NCBI GenBank assembly: GCA_002338715.1
Contig: DDIR01000073.1
Location: 42,526 to 79,813 of the forward strand
DNA from: Phycisphaerales bacterium UBA1845
GTDB lineage: Bacteria; Planctomycetota; Phycisphaerae; UBA1845
Length of the DNA stretch: 37,288 nucleotides
Reading direction: 5' to 3'
Of the stretch, positions 7,603 to 15,964 are shown one piece after another (positions within the stretch are counted from its first letter, which is position 1; each line of letters opens with the position of its first letter). The notes below the pieces were generated by a model, which saw only the letters and a list, made by a program, of their open reading frames with translations, ran no database searches and was not told the DNA's origin. A program made the position numbers and the translations under genes.

Positions 7603-10047
7603 ATGATTGGCATACTTTATGCCCGCCATCCATTGGCTTCATTGGGTCATATGGCGATTGTGGCTGCATTGGTCATTCAAGCCGGTTGTCATAGGGTTTC
7701 CACCCCAAAGACGCCCACGCCGGATACCTTCGAAAATCAGAAAAAAGCAACCCCCAATCTGGATTGGGCGGAGGGGCGACAGCTTTACACCTTCACCGAA
7801 AACGAGCTCGGTCAGTACATCGGAGGCATCAAGTCGACCCATCCGAACCTGACGGAGCGCGTGATTCATCTTGGACGCAAGAACATTGGGCAGCCCTACG
7901 ACATCTACCTGCTCGGTGAGTATCCCTTTGAGACGTACGATCCCGATCCGCTTTACTGTCTTTCGCGCAGCGATTGTCTGACGTTTTGCGAGCACATCTA
8001 TTCGATGGCGTTGTCGGATGACTTCCCTTCGTTTCTGCAAACGCTTCAGCGACTGCGCTACAAAGGCGGGCGCATCGGCATGCTTACCCGCAACCATTAC
8101 ACCGCAGCCGACTGGAATCGAAACAATGCCGACTTGTTTGTTGACCTGACGACGCAGCTCGGCGAAGGCAAAGTGCAAGTGCCTTTTACGCAGGTGTGTC
8201 GACGCGCGCGCTACTTCAAGAAGTTTGGCATCGGGCAAGACATTCCCGACGAACCGATCACCGACTCGTACATTCCGAAAGAACGCGTCCCCGAGATTCT
8301 CGACGAGTTGCAAGCCGGCGATTTCGTCAACATCGTGCGCGGCAGCGAAGCGTCGCAGTGGGTTGGTCATACCGGGCTTGTCGCGATCGCCGACGATGGA
8401 ACGGTGGATTTTCTGCACTCGGCTGGGAAAGCGGTTCGTGAACAGGAACTGGTTGGTTATCTCAATGGCGACAAGAAGTGTGTGGGCGCGCGCTTCATGC
8501 GCCTTCGCGACAACGCCGAAACGCTGATCAAGAAACTGCTTGACGACGACAGCGTGACGGACGTGTCGCCAGACGCATTGCAACGCGCGTGGAACCAGCA
8601 GCAGGCCAAGCGCATCGACGCGATCAAGCAACCGCCGCTTACGTGGATGGAAGCGCAGCGCCTGCAAGGTTATCGCCTGGATTACGATTCAAAGACCGAC
8701 GCATCACTCCAAACCGCGCTGGAGCGAATCGATCAGGACGTGCGAAAAACCCTTGAAATCAAGGCTGATGATCGGTCGTTCGGGGTGCTGTCGCTCAACG
8801 ATCAAAAGCTGGCGATGATCGAGCCCGACCGCATGTTCTACGGAGCCAGCGTGCCGAAGATCGCGATTTTGCTGGCGTATTTCGAAACCCATCCCGATGC
8901 CGCGACGAATCTTCCCGACGACGTGCGCGACGAGTTGGGACGGATGATCAAGAATTCCGACAACGTGTTAGCTGCCAAGTACGGTGCGATGATCGGGATC
9001 GAAAAGGTGCAGGAGATTGCACAGTCCAAACGCTATCAATTCTTCGACAAGGATCACGGCGGCGGGTTGTGGTACGGCAAGCACTACGGCAAAGATTCGC
9101 CGCGCATCGGTGATCCGATTCACGATCATTCGCACGGCGCGACGGTTCGGCAGTGTCTGCGCTACTACCTGCTGATGGAGCAATTGAAGTTGGTCAATGC
9201 AGAAGCGTCGATCACCATGCTGGAGATATTCGCGTCCGAGCAACTCGAGCACGGTCAATCCAAGTTCGTCAAAGGTTTGTCATCCAAAGCCGATTCGATT
9301 CTGCGAAAGAGCGGTACCTGGCGCGATTGGCATTTGGACACTGCACGGGTGCGACATGGCGATCACTTCTATCTCATCGCGGGAATGGTCAATCATCCGA
9401 GGGGCGCAGAGTATTTGTCTGAGATGGCCAGCCGCATCGATGAGTTGATTTGCAACAACGCATCGCCTTCAAACGTTGTCGCGCAAGTCGATGGACAACA
9501 ACCGCTTGTCAAAGTCGCCGACGTCGTACCGGGCATCGTGCTCGATCTTCGGTACGCGACCACCGACAATTTCACGGGCGAGCAGTTGTATCCGCAGGCC
9601 ACCTGCCTGTTGCGCAAGAACGCGGCTGACCGGTTGGCCCGGGTGCAGGCGGGTCTTCGCGAACGTGGATTGGGGCTGAAAATCTACGACGGATATCGCC
9701 CGCTCTCGGTGCAGAAGAAAATGTGGAAGCTGGTCCCCGATCCGCGCTACGTCGCCGACCCCAAGGACGGGTCGAGACACAACCGCGGATGCGCTGTTGA
9801 TGTGACGCTGGTTGATGCGGACGGACATGAGTTGGAAATGCCCACGGGCTATGACGACTTCACGGAAGCCGCCCACCAGGACTATGAGGGCGGGTCGCCA
9901 GCCTCCCGTCGCAATCGCAACCTCTTGCGGGCGGCGATGGAATCGGAAGGCTTCGTCGCGCTCGACACGGAATGGTGGCATTTTGATGCGCCCGATTGGC
10001 AGGCGCATCCCGTGATGGATGTGCCGCTTGCAAGCGTGGGGAATTGA
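7603..10047 (+). CDS. Three-domain peptidoglycan-active lipoprotein: DUF1460 + class A beta-lactamase-like + VanX-type dipeptidase
   Basis: An 814-residue lipoprotein. The signal peptide ends in IQAGC (Cys29). Residues about 55-310 match the DUF1460 N-acetylmuramoyl-L-alanine amidase-like (NlpC/P60-fold) family: Cys125 in RSDCLTF and His256 in GHTGLV. Residues about 365-620 look like a class A beta-lactamase/penicillin-interacting serine hydrolase: S416-VP-K419 (SxxK), S452-D-N, and K569-S-G. Residues about 635-805 are a VanX/DdpX-like D-alanyl-D-alanine dipeptidase: His726 and Asp733 in SRHNRGCAVDV, and Glu790 and His793 in EWWHF. All key catalytic motifs are visible in each domain, so it may act outside the cytoplasm on muropeptide stems and D-Ala-D-Ala. 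The ATG at 7603 has GGGAG 7 bases upstream; an earlier in-frame start at 7459 would put 48 residues before the signal peptide. Confidence 0.9.
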   Translation: MIGILYARHPLASLGHMAIVAALVIQAGCHRVSTPKTPTPDTFENQKKATPNLDWAEGRQLYTFTENELGQYIGGIKSTHPNLTERVIHLGRKNIGQPYDIYLLGEYPFETYDPDPLYCLSRSDCLTFCEHIYSMALSDDFPSFLQTLQRLRYKGGRIGMLTRNHYTAADWNRNNADLFVDLTTQLGEGKVQVPFTQVCRRARYFKKFGIGQDIPDEPITDSYIPKERVPEILDELQAGDFVNIVRGSEASQWVGHTGLVAIADDGTVDFLHSAGKAVREQELVGYLNGDKKCVGARFMRLRDNAETLIKKLLDDDSVTDVSPDALQRAWNQQQAKRIDAIKQPPLTWMEAQRLQGYRLDYDSKTDASLQTALERIDQDVRKTLEIKADDRSFGVLSLNDQKLAMIEPDRMFYGASVPKIAILLAYFETHPDAATNLPDDVRDELGRMIKNSDNVLAAKYGAMIGIEKVQEIAQSKRYQFFDKDHGGGLWYGKHYGKDSPRIGDPIHDHSHGATVRQCLRYYLLMEQLKLVNAEASITMLEIFASEQLEHGQSKFVKGLSSKADSILRKSGTWRDWHLDTARVRHGDHFYLIAGMVNHPRGAEYLSEMASRIDELICNNASPSNVVAQVDGQQPLVKVADVVPGIVLDLRYATTDNFTGEQLYPQATCLLRKNAADRLARVQAGLRERGLGLKIYDGYRPLSVQKKMWKLVPDPRYVADPKDGSRHNRGCAVDVTLVDADGHELEMPTGYDDFTEAAHQDYEGGSPASRRNRNLLRAAMESEGFVALDTEWWHFDAPDWQAHPVMDVPLASVGN

Positions 10048-10145
10048 CCGCAAATCTTTGATCGGGCGCGTGACGTCCACTTGGTTTGGCATACAATCAC
10101 GGCGTCGTTGTTGAGTCACCCTATTCAGCACAGGAGCCGTACAAC

Positions 10146-10301
10146 ATGCGTTTCAGTAAGACCCGCCTTTGGATTGCAGGAGCCGTCGCATTCATGTTTG
10201 GCTTTCCGCTCAGCGAGAAGGCGTTTGCCGGATTTTTTAACGTCGTCGATACGTCGATCGGTTTGGGATTGGCGATTGCCGATTCTGCCGGTAACAGCTA
10301 A
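10146..10301 (+). CDS. Small exported peptide, 51 residues
   Basis: The ATG at 10146 follows AGGAG at 9 bases. The N-terminus (MRFSKTRLWIAGAVAFMF) is basic then hydrophobic and ends with a KAFA-like cleavage site, leaving a mature peptide of roughly 23 residues rich in Gly, Asp and Ile/Val (GFFNVVDTSIGLG...). No Cys is present, so it is not a lipoprotein. It starts about 100 bp after the three-domain peptidoglycan gene on the same strand. Its stop overlaps by four bases the stop of the convergent acyltransferase gene. I do not recognise a family. The real-gene call rests on the signal peptide and binding site. Confidence 0.6.
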   Translation: MRFSKTRLWIAGAVAFMFGFPLSEKAFAGFFNVVDTSIGLGLAIADSAGNS

Positions 10302-11320
10302 GCCGTATTTTCCTCCGATTCTGGCTTGGTGCGGCTGGTGATCTGCCTGGCATGGGCTTCTCCCCAGCGTGCGTATCCCCATAGATAGTGCGCAGGCTCG
10401 CGCAGTATCAACTGCTCAATTCCCTTCATATAGCGACGCGTCACCCACTCGACCGGATTCGGTTCGTCCTTCCAGTCGTCGGGCATGATCGTGTCTTCGA
10501 TTTCAAACTGAAAGCGAAAGTCGGTCCCCACCCGACGCAAGCCAGCCGTCACCACTTCGGCGCCGTGTCGACAGGCCAATATCCCAACCGTCGACATCGC
10601 CCGCGTGGGGATGCCCAGAAACTCGACTTCGATCCCGCGGCGTGATGCGTGGTGGTCCGCGACCAGTGCGACGGTGCCGCCATCTTCCAGCACCTGCTCA
10701 AGCCGCGTGGTAGCGCTTTGCACGGGTATGAGTTCGCAACCGCTTTGGCCGCGGATGCGTTTGCGGTATTCGTCGAAACCGCGATTGGGGTGGGGGAGGT
10801 AGACGGCTGACGTCTTGACGCCGTTGTAACCGAGAAAAATCGGGAGCATGTCGAAGGAACCATAGTATCCCGTGACAAGTATCACGGGGCGTCGTTCGCG
10901 CTGAGCCGCCAGCATGCAGCTTAAGAATGGTTCCGGCAGCTTTCCGCCGACGCGCTCGTAATTGCCTTGATTCAAGCGGTGAGCGGCTAACATCAGGTCG
11001 GTGAGGTTGCGCGATCGATTGATGAACGACTGTCTGGCGATGGCTGGTATGTCGCCTTCGGGAACACGACCGGCCAGCGCCGCACCGCACAATGCTTCGC
11101 TTCGTTCTTTGAGTGGGACAAGCAGCCAATACATCACGCGGGCGCCGTATCCGGTCAGTGTGTACGAGATCTTGGGACCGATTAGCGCAAAGACAAACCC
11201 GAGACATCGTCGATGAAGATTGCCCAGCGCCAGGATGAATCGAACAAGCGGCTTGGCTTTCGGCGCGATGACGTCGGGTTGAGCATCAGGCGGGATGTTG
11301 TCGGCTGCTTCTCGATTCAT
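10298..11320 (-). CDS. LpxL/HtrB-like lysophospholipid acyltransferase with altered active site
   Basis: A 340-residue protein with the overall pattern of the lipid A acyltransferase family (COG1560 type). It has a membrane-anchoring hydrophobic N-terminal third, then RPVILVTGYYGSFDML at 144-159, VALVADHH near 215, and an RRGIEVEFLG...TRAMSTVG segment. Members add an acyl chain to a lipid A precursor at the inner membrane. Their catalytic motif is H-x4-D/E, usually GHFGNWE. Here it reads GYYGSFD, so His is replaced by Tyr152 while Asp157 is kept. I checked the codon (TAC) on the reverse strand. The protein may be inactive, or may use another acceptor or mechanism. It starts with ATG at 11320, divergent from the metallo-hydrolase gene. 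Confidence 0.83.
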   Translation of the reverse strand: MNREAADNIPPDAQPDVIAPKAKPLVRFILALGNLHRRCLGFVFALIGPKISYTLTGYGARVMYWLLVPLKERSEALCGAALAGRVPEGDIPAIARQSFINRSRNLTDLMLAAHRLNQGNYERVGGKLPEPFLSCMLAAQRERRPVILVTGYYGSFDMLPIFLGYNGVKTSAVYLPHPNRGFDEYRKRIRGQSGCELIPVQSATTRLEQVLEDGGTVALVADHHASRRGIEVEFLGIPTRAMSTVGILACRHGAEVVTAGLRRVGTDFRFQFEIEDTIMPDDWKDEPNPVEWVTRRYMKGIEQLILREPAHYLWGYARWGEAHARQITSRTKPESEENTA

Positions 11321-11399
11321 AACGATTCTGGCGGGTTAATGCTGGGCGTTTGGTTTGCGTCGACTTTACGACACGTTCAATCGCGCGTACAACCGGGGC

Positions 11400-12269
11400 A
11401 TGTTACAGCTTGGCAACTGGCAATTCGAGTCGGTGGTAAACGGGACGATTCGTCTCGACGGTGGGGCGATGTTTGGCGTTGTGCCCAAGGTGCTTTGGTC
11501 GAAGTCGCAAAACATCGATTTGAAGAACCGCATTTTGCTCGCGACGCGAACGCTGATCGCGCGTCACCTTCCAACCGGGCGTATCGTGCTCGTGGATACG
11601 GGAACGGGGTCGAAGTGGAGCGACGAAGAGGCTGAACGCTATGGTGTCGAGTCCACTCCGGAAGCGATCGACAAGGCGCTCAGCGCGATGGATGCATCGG
11701 CTTCGGATGTGACCGATGTGATCGCGACGCATCTGCACTTTGATCACTGTGGCGGGATGGTTGATTGGGAGGATGCAGCGGGCGGTTCCGTTCGCGTGCG
11801 TTTTGCCAATGCGAAGCACTGGGTTCATCGCGAACATTTCAATCACGCGTGTGCTCCGACACTGCGCGACCGGGCGTCGTTTCTCTCGGTCGATTTTGAA
11901 TGGATGGGCCGCGACGAACGGGCGCAGTTCGTTGAAGGGATTTCGCCGACGAGCGATCTCGCCGATTTGAAATTTGAGCTGTCGCACGGGCACACGCCGT
12001 ATCAACTGCTTCCGGTATTCGATCTGGGCGGTGGGGCGGAATTGTTCTTTGTCGGCGACATGGCGCCAACCGGCGCTCACATTCTTCCAGCCTGGGTGAT
12101 GGCCTACGACCTTTTTCCCCTTAAATCCGTGGACGAGCGGGTTGCACTGGTCAATCGCTGCAAGGAGCATGATACGATCATTGCGTTCCCGCACGACGTG
12201 CGGCGCGGTATCGTGCGATTGGATGTGACCGGTAAGAAGCCCAAAGTTGGCGAGGTGCTTTGCCCATGA
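11400..12269 (+). CDS. Metallo-beta-lactamase-fold hydrolase
   Basis: A 289-residue protein with the MBL signature HLHFDHCGG (His111, His113, Asp115, His116), a downstream His in a SHGHTPYQ segment, and GDM near the C-terminal third, which together bind two metal ions. The family includes lactonases, glyoxalases and related hydrolases; the substrate here is not deducible. No signal peptide is seen, so it is likely cytoplasmic. The ATG at 11400 begins a fold-typical N-terminus. A TTG at 11355 would add 15 residues. Its stop overlaps the start of the next gene as ATGA, indicating translational coupling to the thioredoxin-like lipoprotein. Confidence 0.88.
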   Translation: MLQLGNWQFESVVNGTIRLDGGAMFGVVPKVLWSKSQNIDLKNRILLATRTLIARHLPTGRIVLVDTGTGSKWSDEEAERYGVESTPEAIDKALSAMDASASDVTDVIATHLHFDHCGGMVDWEDAAGGSVRVRFANAKHWVHREHFNHACAPTLRDRASFLSVDFEWMGRDERAQFVEGISPTSDLADLKFELSHGHTPYQLLPVFDLGGGAELFFVGDMAPTGAHILPAWVMAYDLFPLKSVDERVALVNRCKEHDTIIAFPHDVRRGIVRLDVTGKKPKVGEVLCP

Positions 12270-12655
12270 TTCGAATGCTTGTCGTATGCGGTTTGTTGAT
12301 GTTAACTGGATGCAGCCAGATTCCGTGGCGGCCCGACTTGGGCGGAGCGCTGCGGCAGGCATCGCGGACGAATCGTCTGGTGGTGGTGGCGTATTGGTCG
12401 GCATTCGATTCGCAGTGCCAGGAAATGGAACGGGATGTCTTTTCGCTTCAGGAGGTGCGCGACTCGCTGGCCGAGACGATTCCGGTGCGCATCGCGTCGT
12501 GGGCGGATCGAAAGTTCGCCGAGAGCTACGGGATCAGCAAGGTGCCGGCATTCGTGGTGTTGGGCCCCGACGGGCGGCTGCTGCGGATGTTGCAGGGGTA
12601 CGTGGACGAGGGGCGGTTTCGCGGGATGATTGAAGCCGCGAGGCTCAATCAGTAA
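12266..12655 (+). CDS. Thioredoxin-fold lipoprotein
   Basis: A 129-residue protein. A signal peptide ends in LMLTGC with lipobox Cys16. The body follows a thioredoxin-like pattern: LVVVAYWSAFDSQCQEMERDVF, then YGISKVPAFVVLGPDGR with the cis-Pro loop near residues 88-95. The usual CxxC is reduced to a single cysteine (Cys51). This is seen in thioredoxin-like proteins that do not act as simple disulfide oxidoreductases. It is coupled to the upstream MBL-fold gene by an ATGA overlap at 12266-12269. It is probably anchored facing the periplasm. Function is unknown beyond the fold. Confidence 0.78.
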   Translation: MIRMLVVCGLLMLTGCSQIPWRPDLGGALRQASRTNRLVVVAYWSAFDSQCQEMERDVFSLQEVRDSLAETIPVRIASWADRKFAESYGISKVPAFVVLGPDGRLLRMLQGYVDEGRFRGMIEAARLNQ

Positions 12656-12704
12656 TCCGTGCGAAGCGTCGGAGCTTGTATCCACCGATATTGAATTTGC
12701 ATTC

Positions 12705-12867
12705 CCCTGGATTCCCGCCTGCGCGGGACTGCTGTCGCCCGTGGTGCCCTTTGGCGATCCTTATCCAAGCGTAGCGTTTTGCTCGTCCACCCTGAAACGC
12801 GCGGGCGCCAGTACCCACGTGGATTGACTTCGTTTTGCCCCTGGATACCCGCCTGCGCGGGAATGAC
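12705..12867. repeat. Two direct copies of a CCCGCCTGCGCGGG-type repeat
   Basis: CCCCTGGATTCCCGCCTGCG followed by CGGGA starts at about 12704, and a near copy (CCCCTGGATACCCGCCTG, then CGCGGGAATGACGA) starts at about 12837. Each holds the palindrome CCCGCCTGCGCGGG. The family resembles the widespread dRS3-like ATTCCC...GGGAAT repeats. The 12656-12968 stretch is otherwise gene-free. Confidence 0.75.
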
Positions 12868-12968
12868 GATGGTGTCGCGCCGCGATGTTTGGATTCAAGG
12901 TGTTCCAGCCTGTTTCGTGAATCGTTCCCGGCAACAGGCCGCCCGATGAAAGCTGGAAGCGGGTGGGT

Positions 12969-13015
12969 AAAAAAGAAAAGAGCGGGCAAGGACGCGAACG
13001 TCCTTACCCGCTCTT
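12969..13015 (-). terminator. Rho-independent terminator for the small lipoprotein gene
   Basis: AAGAGCGGG (12978-12986) and AAGGACG (12988-12994) pair with CGTCCTT (12999-13005) and CCCGCTCTT (13007-13015) around a CGAA tetraloop, with one mismatch. On the minus strand a T-rich run follows. It sits about 20 bp after the stop of the gene at 13038-13250. Confidence 0.9.
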
Positions 13016-13037
13016 TAGTTAACTACAAAGGTACGGC

Positions 13038-13250
13038 TTACGGATTGGCGGCGGTGGCGCCATCTTCGAACAGATCGAAGATGCCATCGTTGTCGGTGAG
13101 GAACTCACCGGCGATGTAGGGGACGAGGCCGGTAGCGAAGCTACCAACCCAACGTCCGAGTCCACCAAAGTTGCAGCCAATCGAGTGGAAGCAGGTGCCG
13201 AGTACGGCGACCGTTGCCGCACACTTCAGGGCTTTGTTTGTCTTCTTCAT
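13038..13250 (-). CDS. Small lipoprotein, paralogue of the next gene (FDLFEDGAT family)
   Basis: A 70-residue protein. The N-terminus MKKTNKALKCAATVAVLG is a signal peptide that leads to HSIGC, a plausible lipobox (Cys27). The mature part ends in EFLTDNDGIFDLFEDGAT and then AANP. The last 22 residues match 17 of 22 in the protein encoded at 13445-13642, so the two genes are tandem paralogues. The ATG at 13250 is preceded by GGAG 9 bases upstream. A strong terminator follows and a possible promoter lies at 13362-13390. I know of no named family with this C-terminal motif. Confidence 0.75.
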   Translation of the reverse strand: MKKTNKALKCAATVAVLGTCFHSIGCNFGGLGRWVGSFATGLVPYIAGEFLTDNDGIFDLFEDGATAANP

Positions 13251-13361
13251 GTCCTTAGTCTCCAATTCAAGAAACAACATCAAAACGTTTTGATTCTTTT
13301 GAACCAGGTCACTCCCCGTGATCCAGTGTTGGACCTTTTACTCAAGGTAATGACCAACCAA

Positions 13362-13390
13362 TAAACAACCAGCATAAAACTCTATGTCAA
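13362..13390 (-). promoter_or_regulatory. Possible sigma-70 promoter for the small lipoprotein gene
   Basis: On the minus strand TTGACA (complement of 13385-13390) is followed after 17 bp by TGTTTA (complement of 13362-13367). The -35 is perfect and the -10 weak. It lies between the two tandem paralogues and about 110 bp upstream of the ATG at 13250. Confidence 0.4.
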
Positions 13391-13444
13391 TACGCCATAG
13401 TCCGAGGCGGTTTTTCGGATCTCGCGATGACCGCCCCATCAAGC

Positions 13445-13642
13445 CTATGGGTTCAATGTCGTCGCTCCATCCTCAAACAGATCAAATACGGAGTCGTTGT
13501 CAATCAGGAATTCAATGGCCGTGTGAGTCACTGCGGCTTCCAGCGTCCGCTTGAAGAAGTCGGCGCTGAGGCATCCGTTGAATGCCATTGTGGAGCCCAG
13601 CAAAGTCACGGCGATCAAAGACCGCGTCATTTTTTTCTTCAT
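13445..13642 (-). CDS. Small exported protein, FDLFEDGAT family, upstream paralogue
   Basis: A 65-residue protein. The N-terminus MKKKMTRSLIAVTLLGS is a signal peptide, ending in FNGC, which only loosely fits a lipobox (Cys24). The C-terminus is EFLIDNDSVFDLFEDGAT and then TLNP, nearly the same as in the gene at 13038-13250. The rest differs (ADFFKRTLEAAVTHTAI here), so the conserved tail is probably the functional part. ATG 13642 has GAGG 9 bases upstream; Met at 13630 is an alternative. Function unknown. Confidence 0.7.
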   Translation of the reverse strand: MKKKMTRSLIAVTLLGSTMAFNGCLSADFFKRTLEAAVTHTAIEFLIDNDSVFDLFEDGATTLNP

Positions 13643-14416
13643 CTTCCAAAGCCTCGTCGAAATCAAACTGATTTTCGAAGTGCCCTGAGTGCGTTCGGAT
13701 CCGCGGCATTGTTCTCACCGCGTTTGCTTCGATCCGATTGGTCCGTCAGGGCAGTTCCAGTCTCGCGAATTTTTAATTTCGCGACTTCATTGACCGAATG
13801 TTTCGAGGGTCATTTAAGCGACGTTTGATACTTGATACGTGCTGACTGGCCCTCGACCACAGAACCATTCGATCTGAACTCTGCTTCATTGTCGAACGTA
13901 GATTCTGTGAAAACTCGTCCAATTGCCCTTGGACTATTTCAGTGGGCTACCGCGCCGCAGCCTCATCTGAAAGCGACCATTTACTGTCTGGTCGACTCGG
14001 GCGATCATTATGGCAATCCCGATTTACGCTGCAACCCCTAAAACCGGCTGAAGCTCAGATTTTTTTGACCCACGCCCTAAACCTCACAAAAGCGATTGGG
14101 CCTGCCACATGAAAGCAAAGTATCGGTCTGCAACCCTGCATAGCATTAGCATTTAGCGTAATTTTCGCCGATCTGCCCCTGTTTCAGCATGAACGGCCCA
14201 TTTGGGTGTTCAAATGGGTATTTTGTGGGATATGGGGCCAAAAACTGTCCCTTCATCATGCTGATAATCGCACTGAAAAAAATCTCGGCTGACCTTTGTC
14301 CCGTAACAAAATCAGCCCCAATCGGGGTCCATCGTACCGCACGTTTGGGGTTTTTTCTGAAGTTCGATTTGGATGGCCGGAGCCGGGGTTTTCCAGATTC
14401 GGTCGGACGCGAGGCC
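13643..14416. other. Gene-free stretch upstream of the small lipoprotein genes
   Basis: Short open frames on both strands (for example 13832-14041) lack motifs, signal peptides and binding sites, so none is called. The region is less GC-rich than its neighbours. A clean hairpin, CCCATTTG / CAAATGGG with a 6-base loop, lies at 14197-14218. A longer-looped CCCCAA / TTGGGG pair lies near 14322-14358 downstream of trkH. Either could be 3' flanking structure of trkH; neither is a convincing terminator. Confidence 0.5.
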
Positions 14417-15958
14417 TCATGTGGTGCGCCAGAATCTTGGCGAGAACAGCACGAGGATGGCAAACACTTCCAGGCGACCGAGGGCCATCAGAATGATCAT
14501 CACGCACTTACTCGGCGCCGTGAACCATGCATAATTTTCAACGGCGCCGACTTTCGCCAACCCCGGTCCGATGTTGCATAGCGTCGCAACGCTTGCGCTG
14601 GCAGCCGTCGTCATATCGATCGTACCATTTGGTTCAAACAGTTTGAGCAATCCGGTTCCCGCGCCAAACAAAAGGATCAACCCGAATACATATGCAAGGG
14701 TGGCCAATCGAAGCTCCGGTCCGATCGTGGCTTTGCCAACCTTGAGCGGGCGCACAACGTTGGGCCGAAACACGCGCTCGAGTTCCGCGACCATTACCTT
14801 GAACGCAATCAATACGCGAATGACTTTGATGCCGCCGCCCGTCGAACCGGCGCATCCGCCGACGAACATCACCAACAGCAGAAGCGCCTTGGCGAGGAAA
14901 GGCCAGAGGTTGAAGTCCGACGTGCAGAAACCGGTGGTGGTTTGTACCGAGACCGTGGTCAGTGCGCTTTGCCGCGCCGCTTCAATCCATGACGGCTGAA
15001 GCGTCTCGCCGGTGGTCAGCTTGATGGGTTGATTGGCGATCGTGAATGTGACGATGGCGGTGACGACGAACATGATCGTCAGGTAGAGGCGCAGTTCCGA
15101 ATCCTGATAGACAGCGCGGAAGCGTCCGCGGATCAGGTGGTAATAGAGTCCGAAGTTGACGCCGGCGCAAATCATGAAAAACAGCACGATGATATCGATG
15201 GCGATGTTGTTATGGAATCCGCCGAGGCTGGCGTTGTGCGTGCTGAAGCCACCGGTGGCAAGCGTCGCAAACGTGTGGCACACCGAATTGAAGACATCCA
15301 TCCCGGCGATGCGGAGGGCGAGGATCTGCAGGATGGTGATACCGACGTAGATCAGCCAGAGTGTGCGGGCTGTCTCGCGAATGTGCGGGTGAACGCCTTC
15401 GGGTTCGGGGCCGGGGGCTTCGACCCGAAACAAGCGCTTGCCTTCGACGCCCATCGAAGGAAGGACAGCCACAAACAGCACGACGATGCCCAATCCGCCA
15501 AGCCAATGGGTCAGTGCCCGCCACAGCAGGATGCTGCGGGGCATGCGGTCGATCTTGGTCAGGACGGTCGCCCCGGTGGTGGTTAGCCCGCTCATCGACT
15601 CAAAAACGCAGCTCACCGGCTCGCGAAAGGGGTGTTCGGTGCCTGGGACTTCACCGATGTGGGCGTAGACGAGGTAGGGGATCGCCGACAACATCGCCCC
15701 GCCAAACCAGGTGGCGGCTACGAGGAGCAGAGCCTCCTTGCGACCGAAGCGGGTGTGGGCATTGCGGGTCACAAGCCACATCAATCCGCCAGTGAAGAGC
15801 CCGAGCCCGCCGGCGATGAGGAAGGCGCGGAGCGGATGCTTTTCAGCCGCCTCTCCAAACGCCAGTTGGATTCCCGACCATGCCGCGATCGCCAAGAGCA
15901 GCGAACTGAGGACGATGAAGAGAAGGCCTAATTGTTTGACGACAAATCGATAGTTCAC
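14417..15958 (-). CDS. trkH: TrkH-type potassium uptake channel subunit
   Basis: A 513-residue, strongly hydrophobic protein with the repeated pore pattern of the Trk/Ktr/HKT family: SMSGLTTTGATVL, HTFATLATGGFST, VQTTTGFCTSDF and CNIGPGLAKVG. Each contains the conserved filter glycine, and the length is usual for TrkH (about 480-510). It forms the membrane channel for K+ uptake and works with the TrkA ring. It lies 6 bp downstream of trkA on the same strand, so they are co-transcribed and coupled. The start is ATG at 15958. Confidence 0.95.
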   Translation of the reverse strand: MNYRFVVKQLGLLFIVLSSLLLAIAAWSGIQLAFGEAAEKHPLRAFLIAGGLGLFTGGLMWLVTRNAHTRFGRKEALLLVAATWFGGAMLSAIPYLVYAHIGEVPGTEHPFREPVSCVFESMSGLTTTGATVLTKIDRMPRSILLWRALTHWLGGLGIVVLFVAVLPSMGVEGKRLFRVEAPGPEPEGVHPHIRETARTLWLIYVGITILQILALRIAGMDVFNSVCHTFATLATGGFSTHNASLGGFHNNIAIDIIVLFFMICAGVNFGLYYHLIRGRFRAVYQDSELRLYLTIMFVVTAIVTFTIANQPIKLTTGETLQPSWIEAARQSALTTVSVQTTTGFCTSDFNLWPFLAKALLLLVMFVGGCAGSTGGGIKVIRVLIAFKVMVAELERVFRPNVVRPLKVGKATIGPELRLATLAYVFGLILLFGAGTGLLKLFEPNGTIDMTTAASASVATLCNIGPGLAKVGAVENYAWFTAPSKCVMIILMALGRLEVFAILVLFSPRFWRTT

Positions 15959-15964
15959 GTCAGC

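Noticed and set aside
13832..14041. Short plus-strand open frame in the gap
   Set aside because: No signal peptide, motif or binding site; ordinary intergenic sequence is enough to explain it.
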